Shown here: positions 49,728 through 62,608 of the stretch, in pieces
How positions within the stretch are numbered: position 1 is the first letter of the stretch
How the letters are laid out: each line of letters opens with the position of its first letter
Assembly (NCBI GenBank): GCA_028023455.1
Contig: JAQFVV010000014.1
Span: 5,012,280 to 5,076,279, forward strand
DNA length: 64,000 bases
Direction: 5' to 3'
From: Epiperipatus broadwayi
Taxonomy: Eukaryota; Onychophora; Udeonychophora; Euonychophora; Peripatidae
Made by a program: the position numbers and the translations under genes
Notes under the pieces: generated by a model
Told to the model about the DNA's origin: nothing
Databases searched by the model: none
The model's input: the letters and a program-made list of their open reading frames with translations, nothing else

Positions 49728-49784
49728 GTGGTCGAGAGGTCAGCGCAGCTGCCTTACAAGCAGTTGTCCAGGACACATGAAAAA
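49728..49784 (+). mobile_element. Retroposed tRNA fragment with perfect TSD
   Basis: 57-nt insert: A box TGGTCGAGAGG, anticodon arm GCTGCCTTACAAGCAG (anticodon position TAC), then GTCCAGGACACATG and an A tail. It lacks a T arm. It is bracketed by identical 17-bp copies of AAAACTGTGATAAAGTA at 49711-49727 and 49785-49801. Confidence 0.85.
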
Positions 49785-50852
49785 AAAACTGTGATAAAGT
49801 AAAAAAAAAAGAGTAAAGAATAGAAAAAAATATGGAATGACAATTGTATAAAGAAAAAAAAAGATTTGGGGAAAAAATTAGAAAGTTGTTAATTTCTTTA
49901 ATACACATATATACATGGATAAACTTTTAGACAAAGTTGATAATTTCTCTAAGCAAAATAACATAAAAATGACAATTTTAATAAGTAATAAATTTATAAG
50001 CATAAAAAGGACTTTTTTAAAAAAAAAAAAATCAAAGCAAGCTAAATTCATATTTCTAAGAGTGATTTTTCTGAAATAAAAGTATACTGTAATAATGGTT
50101 TTTTTTTTTTTTTGCTTTTATAAACTATCCCAAATATCAGAAGGCTAATTCTACTACCTATCTTATATATTGAAACAATCAGCTTTTACAAACCAACTGT
50201 TTCACCTACTATATTCCATAGTAGTATTTCTATCTATATAACTACAATCAAATCCTCGTATATCATGCTAATACTATCATAAAAACCTGGCTAAATTTAA
50301 ACCTAAATACGTTAACTACGTATGTGTGCGTATATCTCTACATATAGAGAAAACTGCATTTAAACCTCTATAAATGCGCACATATATATTTCTAATAATA
50401 AATAAATGGAAAATGAGTTGTATGTGTAACTTAAGAATACATATATGCTAGAAGAATAATGTTAATAGAATTTAAACATTAAAATTTCTTAATTTTAAAA
50501 TATTTGTTAAATTAATAATATTTGAAATTATATAATTCTGCATATATCGCTAAATTAAATGGTCGAGTTACATATATAACAAAATGTTTTTCCCAAATTT
50601 TAGATTTGTTTTTCTAGAAAGGATGTCGCAAGAAAAAGTTAATCCTTCTCACTAAAAATTGACCCAATTACAATTTAAGGTAAAATTAGATTTAAATTAA
50701 AAAGATTGCATAAATTATCGCAAGTCACTGAGGTTAAATTGACCTAAGTGAAAAATAATCACAGCAGGATTCCATTAGATTTTAGAAACAGCGAGTAAGC
50801 TAAGAAAACGAATCTAAAAATAATATAACGAAGGAGAGGGGGGGTGAGCTAG

Positions 50853-51087
50853 TATAAAAGCTGCTGCAGCCATCTTTGAAACACTCTATGATTATATTTT
50901 AACAAAGTATTTACAAAAGCATTGATGATGATGATGTTGGGGTAGAGGGTTAAAATTTTTGCCTTCTTGCCCTCAATGAGAAACTACCTGATGTGGGAAG
51001 AGATGCAGTAACAGCCGCCACCATCTAAAGAAGTCCCACGATGAAGAAATAATTTGCCAGCACAGAAAAGAGAAGAAAATGGTAATA
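50853..51087 (+). promoter_or_regulatory. TATA box and candidate first exon
   Basis: TATAAAAG at 50853-50860, followed by ~220 bp that are GC-richer than anything nearby (CTGCTGCAGCC, AACAGCCGCCACCATC), ending AAAATG/GTAATA with the ATG at 51079-51081 directly on the splice junction. It could be a promoter plus first exon of an unknown transcript, or an LTR. Confidence 0.35.
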
Positions 51088-52180
51088 ACTCCTTCAATCT
51101 TAAAGCTTTTTAATTAAAATCAACTAATTCTAAAATGCTAGCTAAATCTAAATGGCCATAATAATAATGTAAACTAAACTTATTTCTAAATGTAAATTTT
51201 ATTTTGTTTTAATCTTAAAATCTTGCCTGATTTGAAAACTGATTTAATATTTAAACCTGATTTGCAAACTCATTTACAAACTGATTAACTGATTGATTTA
51301 TAAGTTATTATTTTAATACCTGATTTATTAACTGCTTTATGATTTCTTACCTGAGTTGACTTTTTTATTTATTGGTTTACTTGCTGAATTTAATTATGAT
51401 TGATTTAGTTATGTATTCATCCTATTTTGAGTAATTAAAGGTTATTTGGTTTTAACTTACTAAAAACTATAATTTAAATGTTTTGATATACTTTTGTCAT
51501 GTATAATGCAAAATGATCTATTTTAAAATAACCATTAAAGTTCTAAATTATTGTGTATATTTTAAGTTAATGATAATATTTGCTGTCATTAATTTTATGA
51601 ACAGTTCATAATTATCGAACCTGAGTCAATCAAATTTCAGCTAATGTCATATAAGTTCTATTTTAAACAAAGCCAAATTTCAGATTTCGCATACGTGAAA
51701 TCTTATCTTATTTTAAATCTTACATTTCTTTTAATTAAATCTATGCCAAATCATTATTTTTAATTATGTAATTGTTTATGCTATATGTATTCAAACCGAG
51801 TTTTATTCATAATTAAATTATTGTTGAGAAGTAAATATGTATTCTCACGCATACACACAAACTGAAACTCTGTTTTGAAATGGATAAAATATCTTAATTA
51901 AGATATAATTACCAGCTTACAGTTATTCTAAGATAGATTTGCTTTAAAATAATATTTAACCAATATTCTGTTGAAGTGATGAAATACAGCATAAATCTAT
52001 AATTCTATATTCCCTTAATATGCTGTAATCCTCCTTAGTGAAATAAATGCCTATATAGATAGCTTTATAACTTGGATTCATAAGCTTCCCTTAATAGTAT
52101 AATTATAAATACTATCATATGAACTGATACAGGGTAGTTTCATGAAGAAAACTATTGTGTAGCGTCTTAATTTTTATTAT

Positions 52181-52600
52181 ATGATAATGTTGTCAGCGGT
52201 GTATATGTCTCCTTTAGAAACACTACGGCATACTCATTTGTTGCTGTTCTTCTTGCTGGGTGTATGTGTTAGGACTACACCAGTACTCTTAGTTTGGGCA
52301 ATTATCTTCTTCAGATGGTGGGTTCGCACCTCCCCATTTTGCACCCTCAGGAATGGAGCATGCGACTTCCTTGGAGCATGAGACTCCCACTTCAATAAAT
52401 TGCTCGATCATCCAGACTAAAGGTCTCCTATTTTACAGCAATGAGTGTGGTAAAAGGGAACTGGTACTTGGTACAAATCCCATGAAAAAACACATATATG
52501 AGATGCAGAGACTCAGAATTATATGTTTTATATACACCCTAGTATCTGAAGTCTGGCTGTTGATAATCAGTTCATCCTGCCATTATAATTGTTATTTTCA
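52181..52600. other. GC-richer block, unidentified
   Basis: Contains GGTGGGTTCGCACCTCC, which is partly B box-like, and a near-repeat CATGCGACTTCC...CATGAGACTCCC. No recognised protein. Possibly an old repeat. Confidence 0.3.
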
Positions 52601-52846
52601 GCTTTGATCTGAATGCGAATCCAATTTGATAGGCAAATTAGCTATATAGAGAATACATTAAATATTCATGCTTAATAAAATGTTATGTTCTTTATAAATA
52701 ATTATAATCACTTCTACTAACTATAGGGCAAATCTACTTCCTATGATATAGCATAAACTAGGCATAGATAATCATGAGCAAATTCATTTAGTTATAAAAT
52801 AATATTAAAGCTCATGAAAATATAAATCCAAATGTATTATAATTTC

Positions 52847-53185
52847 ATCACCTGTGAGTGATAGATTCATATATATATAGCTAAGTAGATTAAAAATTTG
52901 TAACCTAGAAATTGCAATCACCTGCGAGTGATTAAAATGCTATATATAAACCGGAAGTGCCTAAATAGTAAAGTAACACCTACGAGTGATATACATATAT
53001 GTAAGAAACCAAGTAATTTGAAACTAGAAATTTATAATCACCTGCGAGTGATTTTATCTACCTCCTATATATGTAAACCAAGTTATATATACCTCAGCCA
53101 TAAGGAATTATATATATATCTATAACCATCACTTGCGTGTGAACCCGATCTTTAATGTAAACATCCCTTAATCACCTGCGTGTGA
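52847..53185. repeat. Array of six short palindromes AATCACCTGCGAGTGATT
   Basis: Sites at 52847-52862, 52916-52933, 52976-52990, 53036-53053, 53126-53142 and 53170-53185. Two are identical 18-mers; the others differ by 1-4 bases. Each is an interrupted inverted repeat (ATCAC...GTGAT) holding an E-box CACCTG in most copies. Spacing is 44-89 bp, with a ~120-bp higher-order unit (AAACTAGAAATT-type flank precedes sites 2 and 4). Confidence 0.8.
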
Positions 53186-53439
53186 AACAAAACATCTAAC
53201 TATTGTAATATTGTTTTATTTATTATTTCAATATTTTAACTTTTATTAAATTGATTTTAAATTTAGTTTTGCTTTATGTCTTAGTCTTGCTCACCGACTC
53301 ATAATCATTCCTTCATTTAGTAATTATTTATTAGTTATTAAAAATCATTTCCTTGTTTAATAATCATATCCTAGCCACATGATATCTATATAGCTATACT
53401 AGGTAATATATCAGCTTTCTCTCAGTCTTTTGCTCTACT

Positions 53440-53594
53440 GATGTTCTACTGATGGAATGTGATGAAAGAGAATACTGCTATGGCTTCATATGTGTCATCC
53501 GCAAGGTGGTAAATCTCTTAGCAATAGTAAAGGAACTAGGGCTATATCAAACCTGTGTTTTCACCACCGTATTCTGGCTAGCCTTGGGATGATT
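53440..53594 (+). other. Short unrecognised open stretch
   Basis: GC-richer, open for ~50 codons (LLMECDEREYCYGFICVIRK...) to TGA at ~53592. No motif recognised and no convincing splice sites; may be a repeat fragment. Confidence 0.25.
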
Positions 53595-54287
53595 TACTAA
53601 AGTTCTAGATTTTATTACGCGAATGTACATATTTGACCGTTACAATATCAATATGAAAATATCATATTAATTTTAAATTACATTGATTGATGCTCCTTGG
53701 ATAAAATATAATATTGAGTCCATAAATAAGTTAAATTTATTTTCATTTCATGCAATCTTAATTCTTTCAGATTAAACTACTTTAATAATTTTAAGATTAT
53801 AACTTATTATTATACATAACAGCAATAAAGACCCCTCTCTGAAATATAAAATTTTAAAAATTGTTTTTAGCTATTCTACTAAATAAAAAATATGATTATT
53901 TATAACCATTCAAAAATTTTTTTTGAAGTTTTATTGATATTACCAAATACATAATAGTGTAATAAAAATGGTGTGTATATATATATATTAAATAATTTCT
54001 CTTTATCAGGACAAATTTAAAATAGAATATAGTTTTAATATTATCAATTGCAATGATAATCTTTAAAAAAAATTCCAAACTTTTATAAAATGTATATTTT
54101 GATATAGAAATTATTATTCTTATTATATATACCAATTTTTTTCATACTATAGCAAGATAACTTATAGAATATGGATTGTATATTTTACATTACTATAGTA
54201 ATTATAATTTTTTAAGCATACTTCGTATTTCCCATTATAAAAAATAGAAAGTGTATTTCTGTTGTATATTACAAACATTTTTAAGAG

Positions 54288-54376
54288 CTTAGAAGGGATT
54301 TGAACTCAAATTTTCAAGCTCCCTAAAGCTATCCATTCTATCTTATACAATTGATAAACATGACCACATACATGTA
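54288..54376 (-). repeat. SINE family S, copy 2
   Basis: Reverse complement of 38523-38605: plus strand GGGATTTGAACTCAAATTTTCAAGC, then TTATACAATTGATAAACATG. Confidence 0.6.
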
Positions 54377-54569
54377 AAAAAATATAAATGATCTTTAATA
54401 TATATATTTCATACTTTGAATATTCCATTATCAGATTTTCAATGATTTGGGTGGCTGAAGAATTGGAGGGTGTGAAGATTGAAGCCTGTCCATTAAAGTT
54501 TGAAATTTTATTTTCTTAATATAAACCGAGTACTGATTATAAATGTGTGTGGGAGATGATGATCTGGCT

Positions 54570-54700
54570 CTACTGTCGAGTGATGGTTCAGCACACAATG
54601 CATATATTGGAGATCATATGTTTCCACATGTGTATCAGTTGTATAAAATGAAGTAGATAACTCTATAGGAAGCTTGAAAATAAGTTCAAATCCCTTCTAA
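54570..54700 (+). repeat. SINE family S, copy 3 with tRNA-like head
   Basis: The head GTCGAGTGATGGTTCAGCACA ... TTGGAGATCATATGTTT looks like a worn tRNA-derived SINE head (CGAGTGGTTAGCGCA, GGAGGTC, TTC). The body is CATGTGTATCAGTTGTATAAAAT ... AAGTTCAAATCCC. Confidence 0.6.
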
Positions 54701-55164
54701 TTACATTATATTCATTATATACAATATACTTGTATTTTAATATTATATATATATATATTTATGAATATATATATATATATATATATATTCATTTGGTGAC
54801 TTTTGCAGACAAGCATCCTAGCTCAAAGAAAAAGAAAAATACAAAAGTCAAAAACTCTTATAAATGGCAATATTTGATAAAAAATTAATTGTCTTCTGAT
54901 AGGACACATGATTTTGTTGTTGTATTTGATATTATCACAATTGGAATCTTGTGCAGTCAATAGTCTCAGATTTGGTTAATAGAAAAATATGGTCCAAAAA
55001 AGATTGATTTATCATCAAACATTAACATATATAAGAATATAATCTCCACAAATTTCCATAAAAAGTTTAAATAAATAACATTTGTAGATTACACATTTAT
55101 GTGATATATTTATTTAATACACACGCAGTCATATATATATATATATATATATATTATACTAAAC

Positions 55165-55305
55165 CTTATAATTGGGTACGACCGTTCCTAATTGTCGTGG
55201 TGCTGATTTAAACAAGTTTATCTTCTGGATATATTTTAACCGATATATTAGATCTTTAGCTATTTTTTTAACTTGGGCCACTAAAGCTTCAAAAGTATTA
55301 ACAGA
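55165..55305 (-). CDS. Dynein heavy chain exon (first of three)
   Basis: Seen: minus-strand acceptor TTATTATTATTTTAG, 141 open bases (47 codons, phase 0 both ends), donor AAG/GTTTAG at 55164. The product begins SVNTFEALVAQVKKIAKDL and continues with RLKYIQKINLFKSAP. Family knowledge: axonemal heavy chains carry a V.TF..LV.QV.K.A.DI..RL..I....LF block immediately before the FEY/ERE segment found in the next exon (29827-30015). The join gives VVPNYK-TYFEYLEQ in frame. The donor is weaker than the other two (GTTTAG instead of GTRAGT). The acceptor and first ~25 exon bases are duplicated just upstream (55378-55412). Exon identity is an inference from motif order and phase; I am confident of it as part of the same gene. 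Confidence 0.85.
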
Positions 55306-55377
55306 CTAAAATAATAATAAAAAAAACAACATAAAATTAGTATGCTTTTTTTTATGTGTGTTTAATATTATAGTTGA

Positions 55378-55412
55378 ACCACTAAAGCTTTAAAAGTATT
55401 AACAGACTAAAA
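55378..55412 (-). repeat. Duplicated acceptor of dynein exon
   Basis: CCACTAAAGCTTTAAAAGTATTAACAGACTAAAATAA repeats the first ~25 bases of exon 55165-55305 plus its acceptor, ~103 bp upstream in gene order. The intron flank (ATAAAATTAGTATG..., TTTAATATTATAGTT) is duplicated too. The exon part is cut off after GTGG and cannot replace the exon. Confidence 0.75.
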
Positions 55413-57595
<2,183 letters not shown>

Positions 57596-58757
57596 GTTTT
57601 TAATTTCTATATGAGGGCGCCAGAGTCATTAGACCCACTGAGTCTGCATCAAACATATTGTAACTCGTAAAGTAATAATTATACGATCTGGATTAAAATT
57701 CCCACCTTTGACTTAATTAAGAAAAATAAATCTATTTAGCAAAGGTAATTTGTATACTAATTTGAATTTAAATAACTAAATATAAAACGTAAATATAATA
57801 ACATTAATTTTATACATGTACAATGAAAGTTAAGTTCCTTTTACCGCAATTAAATTTGTGTTGAGGTAAACAAAGCGTAATTGGCCAACCACAAACGAAG
57901 ACAAGTCTTGTTAAACTTTCGCCATAATATTAAATTCAACCAGATACGTTTTAAAAGTTTTTTAATTTTTTCAAGTTGTGAAGAGACGAAGTTCTTTCAA
58001 AATAAATTGCTTTTTTATTCAAAATATTCAATACGCAACAAAAAGCTATAATATAAACAAAAGTCGACTTTACATTATAGAAAGTAATTTTCTTTTTACT
58101 ACATCTTCATATTTGTACTAAAATCTTGAATATTTTTCGAAAATATTTTGTTTTTTATTATTTGTCTGAGAATCATTTTTAGTTTCCATAAATATAATTT
58201 TATAATATTAAAATTGGTTGAAATGAAAATCTCAGGTTTTCTTTATTTTCTTTGATCAGGAGTTTTTTGTTCTTTCAGAATCAGAATGTCTTTTGGCTGA
58301 GAGTTGTAGAAAATAAAATAATGTTCTTTCTTTGTTTAGGTTTAAATGCGTTTTTTTTTATTTTTTACTTGTAAAATAAGTCGGAAGAGGTCACCATCAT
58401 ACAGAACTTTTAAAAATCTCTTTAAAACGTATTGAACGAATTTTTTAGCTAAGAATCGGCTGAGTTAGAGGTCGCGTCAAAGACAGGCTAAGCGTTAATA
58501 ATAAAGATTTATTCTAGCCTGTCAAACATTTAATATTTATGATTAAGACAAAATTATAATATTGGAAAGTATTGTGCATATGAATTTAATAATTTGATTC
58601 AAATATTGAAGTAATAACTAGTTGTTATCTTATTTTTCTATTGTAACAGTTTCATTCACTTCTCAGTTCGCAAATCTTTAGATCAAAAAAAAATTATGGG
58701 ATAACATTTCATTCAAATCTCTATTCATAAAGCTTTATGTAAAAGTTATGGCAATTA

Positions 58758-59094
58758 ACTTACCAGTAAGTTGATATTTAAGTAGATCCTTGATCCTCCG
58801 ACATCCAATTCAGTCAGTGGGTAATCCACAGTAGTTTTTTTTTTAGTTTTACTCCTTCCAAATCTCTGATCAAATTTAGGTAGAGTCAGACAGTGATCTA
58901 GGTGACTTTTCTCAAGAGCAAGTGTGGCAAACAATAGAGTTCTACTCACTCATGGTGAGCGATTTCAGTTCGTATCTAAGTGGACACATCTTATTAATAT
59001 ATTTTTTTATATAAAAAAAAATATGAGGCACTTTAAATTGCTCAACACTCTCTGGAACAACAAGACAAAAGACACCTGTCAACTCCTTTTATAT
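58758..59094 (-). promoter_or_regulatory. Minus-strand TATA box, leader and strong 5' splice site
   Basis: ATATAAAAGG on the minus strand at 59094-59085, a leader (GTTGTTCCAGAGAGTGTTGAGC ...), CACCATGAGTGAGTAG (a two-codon ORF) and an open stretch containing LALEKSHLDHCLTLPKFDQR that ends in CTG/GTAAGT (58763-58758). The donor is perfect consensus. Could be a first exon of an unknown transcript or an LTR leader. No homology recognised. Confidence 0.35.
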
Positions 59095-59697
59095 CCCCAG
59101 ATTCTTTTTTGAAGTTCTGTGCATATACCTTTTTACCTTTTGTTCTATTTTATAAACTTCTACATTATTTCTCATTTTTTTATTACAAAGTCTCTTTTCT
59201 CGTTATGAATTTCTGCCATTTTTAATTATTATCAGAAAGTTGTTTTTGATAGCAATCTTTTACCTTTGAAATTTCCTTTCACTATTTGAATCAATTATTC
59301 AGTATGCACTTTCCAACATTGAATTTATTTTAGTTAACTTATATATATATATATAAAAAGAAAAATTAAACTTTCGCTGTACGTTTTTCTTAAAACAACA
59401 TTATATTACAAAAAAAATTAAAGATCGGGTTCTCTCTTTTTTTATTTAAATGATACACAATATTAAATAGTAATTTGTACCATATATATAAACAAATGAT
59501 ACAATATATATAACCCTTTTAAGTTTAAATTCCTTATGCAATTTTTGCAATCACTCATATCTATTTCTACCATCTCTTTCCTGGTGTGTTTTTAATACCG
59601 GATTACTGTGTAAGTGAAGACATAAATATGAAAAGTTCTAAATCTCAGACAAAATGTTACCTAATATCATAAAATTATATTAATTATATATATATAT

Positions 59698-61677
59698 TGT
59701 AATGGGCACACACGCCATTACATTACTTATTTTAAAAATGTAGACATTAAAAAGAAAAGTTCGCATATAAAAACTTTTTAAGAAATAAAAAATTGAAAGT
59801 TAAAAGTCATTTAAACTTTATATATATATAAAATTGCACAGATGAAAAATTATTAAAAGAAAACTTTATTAAAAAAAAAAGAAAAAGTTTTAAAACTAAA
59901 TATTAAGAAAAAAACTTGAAAGATTTAAAGATAAAAAGAATGTACCATAAATTAATTAATGCTATTGTAAAATGGAAATGATTATTTTAATTAGTAAAAG
60001 TAAACTAGCCCTTGGACATTCCAAAATGTAGAAGTAAAGGTCAGATAGGAGAAAAAAACAATAGAAATTAATAGCCAATAAAAGAAATCCCTCAGGAAAT
60101 GGACCTCAATGAAAAGACCATCACCATTGTCATGATGTAATGTCCACTCAATCCAAAATTCTAATATAAAAGAAAAAGTTTGGAAATAAATTAGAGTGAA
60201 GAAATAGCTGGCAAAGAAAAAGAGATGTGAAAGAGATTTGCTATATGTGTTGGTGTGGGGAGAGTTGAAGAAGAAGGGATTGGAAAAATGCACTTCCAAA
60301 TCTTTCAGTTAATTATAAAGAAAGGAAATGACATTGTCTTCCTATATCATGTACCTCAGGACACTAAGATCAAGCAATAAAATATCAGCCACAATAAAGG
60401 ACCTTGTGGGAATTAACACCTTACAAGTTGCAAGCAACCAGAAAGTATGGACTTTTCTTTTAAACTGTAAGAACTTTATGAACTCTAATAAGCTTTAACT
60501 ATAATTCTAAAATTCCAGTATTTGAAAAGAATAAGAACTTTAATTCTAAAACTTGTTCCCTATTTAGTAGAAATAGAATCCTATCTGACCAATGTAAATT
60601 ATTATTAATAATTTTATTTGATGTATTTTTTTTAAAATCATTTCCAATTATTTATTTATTTTTTGTTCTTTTAAGTTTTATTATGATTTTTATTTTTTCG
60701 TTAAACTAATTTAATAAATGCTAAATTTAAGTCAGGTGTGAATGGCTGCATAGATTTGTAAAGTTATATTAGTTTAATTAAGGGAGGGTAAATCTTAGGT
60801 TATTTGTTTCATGGTTAAATTGGATCAATGGATTGGATATATTGGTGTAATTAGTAAATGTGGTATGAGGTCCGCTATGTGCAGGGTCATCTTATATGCC
60901 ACACTCAGGTGAAATAAGCCTTTCTTATTGACCATCAGAGACAGACAGTATTCCCTGCTCCTTGGATCACCTCTTTGCCTATGGAATAGGATCATAAGTC
61001 GGTGGCAAGGACCACAATCCCTTTTTATGGAGTTTTTTTTATTGTTCTTCTCACCAGACAGATGTAATATTCCTGTACTGGATGAGAGACAATTTCTGCA
61101 ATTATAGCCATGCTGTTTAGATGTACATTTCTGACAGTATGGTATTTGTGCTATCGTATTCATGCTGCATTGAATACATCGATATATCAGATGGATTGAC
61201 GTTGGTTTAACTGCGAACTTTTGGCCTAAAATTAAATAAGGGATAGAATATTTTCTTTTCAAATTCATTCTATGTAGTCTATTCATACTTGACACTTGAA
61301 TAAAATATTAAATTCATCTGTGTGAACTTCAAAAATAACAAAGTTAAAAATATAAATTAAATGCTAAAATTAAAGTAAAAGTTAGACTAAAGTAATAATT
61401 CTAAATCTTATATATATTTAAATAAATGTTTATGTGTTATTACTGGCAGTGGCTTTTTTTATTTATTTATTTTTAATATTGAAAAATATTTCAAGAATTT
61501 ATATTTTATAAATCTCTGCATCTCACTGAGCAAGTGGCATGGGCTGATGGTCGAAATATAAAATAAAGTGGGATCTTACATGTCTGCCTACTATATAAAT
61601 TTTCTAGGTTCAAGTGGCCTAGTGGCACTCTGTAGTGCAGATACGGTAAGACTCTTTGATCCATCTGACTGTTATAA
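59698..61677 (-). mobile_element. Dispersed repeat family A, copy 2
   Basis: Reverse-complement homologue of 4337-6183. Its terminal palindrome TGTAATGGGCACACACGCCATTACA (59698-59722) follows a TA tract. The far end lies at ATCTGACTGTTATAA near 61677. Slightly longer and better preserved than copy 1. Confidence 0.6.
60825..61295 (-). CDS. Family A Cys-rich ORF, best copy (156 codons)
   Basis: Product begins MSSMNRLHRMNLKRKYSIPY, then RCIQCSMN, PYCQKCTSKQHGYNCRNCL and CGPCHRLMI. Four CX2C-type pairs (CIQC, CQKC, CRNC, CGPC) spaced over ~60 residues suggest a zinc-binding protein; this is inference. It is homologous to the broken ORF in copy 1, sharing YSIPYL.LGQKFAVKP nearly unchanged. The family is unrecognised. 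No signal peptide or membrane segment is seen. Located in the middle of the repeat and antisense to its TGTAA end. Confidence 0.4.
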   Translation of the reverse strand: MSSMNRLHRMNLKRKYSIPYLILGQKFAVKPTSIHLIYRCIQCSMNTIAQIPYCQKCTSKQHGYNCRNCLSSSTGILHLSGEKNNKKNSIKRDCGPCHRLMILFHRQRGDPRSREYCLSLMVNKKGLFHLSVAYKMTLHIADLIPHLLITPIYPIH

Positions 61678-61682
61678 TATAT

Positions 61683-62097
61683 ATATATATAATTATTCAA
61701 AACAATACAATAATCAATACAGTAAAAAATATTTTAAAAAACAAATATATACCACAATTTAATAGAAGTACTTTCAACTATATATGTAGTCATTATCAAC
61801 TAGATTCTAATTGTATTACAAAAAACCGTTACAAATGTAAACAAAAAGTAATACGTCATACATCAATTTTCCCACAATTCATTAATTTTTATATTGGCAG
61901 CTTGTCTTTTTATCAAATGTTGCTTTTCACTTTTTATTAACATAGCTTTTTTAATTTTTTGTAATACAATTTGAATCTAGTTGATAATGACTACGTAGAT
62001 AGTTGAAAGTACTTCTATTAAATTGTGGTATATATTTGTTTTTTAAAATATTTTTTACTCTATTAATTATTGTATTGTTTTGAATAATTATATATAT
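61683..62097. repeat. Palindrome P1, ~140-bp arms
   Basis: Arms 61683-61826 and 61955-62097 are inverted copies (TTCAAAACAATACAATAATCAA / TTAATTATTGTATTGTTTTGAA). Each arm reads outward as PQFNRSTFNY then SHYQLDSNCITKN. The coding sense suggests a fragment of a transposon protein duplicated head to head. Confidence 0.75.
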
Positions 62098-62146
62098 TTT
62101 ATTATAATTAGAATACAGACATTGATTAATATATATATATATATAT

Positions 62147-62280
62147 ATATATATAAACAAAAAAGACTTATAAATCCAATAAATAATATTATATTTCAAC
62201 CAGAGGACTGATGAAAACCAGTCCTCTGGTTGAAATATAATATTATTTATTGGATTTATAAGTCTTTTTTTGTTTTTATA
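62147..62280. repeat. Palindrome P2, ~63-bp arms, 8-nt loop
   Basis: AGACTTATAAATCCAATAAATAA ... CAACCAGAGGACTG, loop ATGAAAAC, then the mirror. The plus strand contains CTGATGA and GAAA in hammerhead order, with a 6-bp stem AACCAG/CTGGTT between them. Confidence 0.85.
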
Positions 62281-62378
62281 TGTATTTCCTTTGGTTAGTT
62301 TGTTATAGATTAATATTTTGATATATATATATATAATGATATTATGATTTGATGTCTGTATTTTTAAAGCAATATACG

Positions 62379-62608
62379 TAATTATATAACAGAATATTTA
62401 TAAATACAGTAACTAAATAATTTTAAAAATTTTATCCATTTAGGAGTGCTTTGAATTATCCCAGTAATCTGTGTCAACTAAAGCTTTGAAATGCATTTCA
62501 AAGCTTTAGTTGACACAGATTACTTGGATAATTGAAAGCGCTCCTAAGTGGATAAATTTTTTTTAATTATTTAGTTACTGTACTTACAAATATTCAGTTA
62601 TATAATTA
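62379..62608. repeat. Palindrome P3, ~115-bp arms
   Basis: Centre TTGAAATGCATTTCAA at 62486-62501. Arms contain AAAGCTTTAGTTGACACAGA and GCGCTCCTAAGTGGATAAA. One arm matches the right end of the Penelope remnant at 12300-12405. Confidence 0.85.

Larger units (their letters stand above)
30016..55164 (-). other. Dynein intron, ~25.1 kb, transposon-filled
   Basis: Defined by exon ends 55165 and 30015. It holds the LTR retrotransposon 30342-38486, the hammerhead fold-back family, Penelope, RTE and LINE pieces, SINEs and the palindrome array. Most of the recognisable autonomous elements here (LTR element, Penelope at 44 kb, LINE at 47 kb) are antisense to the gene. Nothing recognised in 42531-43630 (apart from AT runs), 45411-45990, 49311-49710, 49802-50852, 51083-52180 and 53640-54287. 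Confidence 0.75.

Noticed and set aside
52181-52381. 66-codon ORF with hydrophobic stretch
   Set aside because: No start context, splice sites or motif; it lies in a GC-richer block that is more likely an old repeat.
52847-53185. CRISPR array
   Set aside because: Repeats are palindromic and spaced, but they vary in sequence, the spacers are similar to each other in a ~120-bp higher-order unit, and the context is an animal intron with no cas genes.
62147-62280. Functional hammerhead ribozyme in P2
   Set aside because: The sequence 5' of CTGATGA pairs with the stem II loop of the motif (long hairpin) and has no stem I partner after GAAA, so the catalytic fold would not form; kept only as a motif finding.
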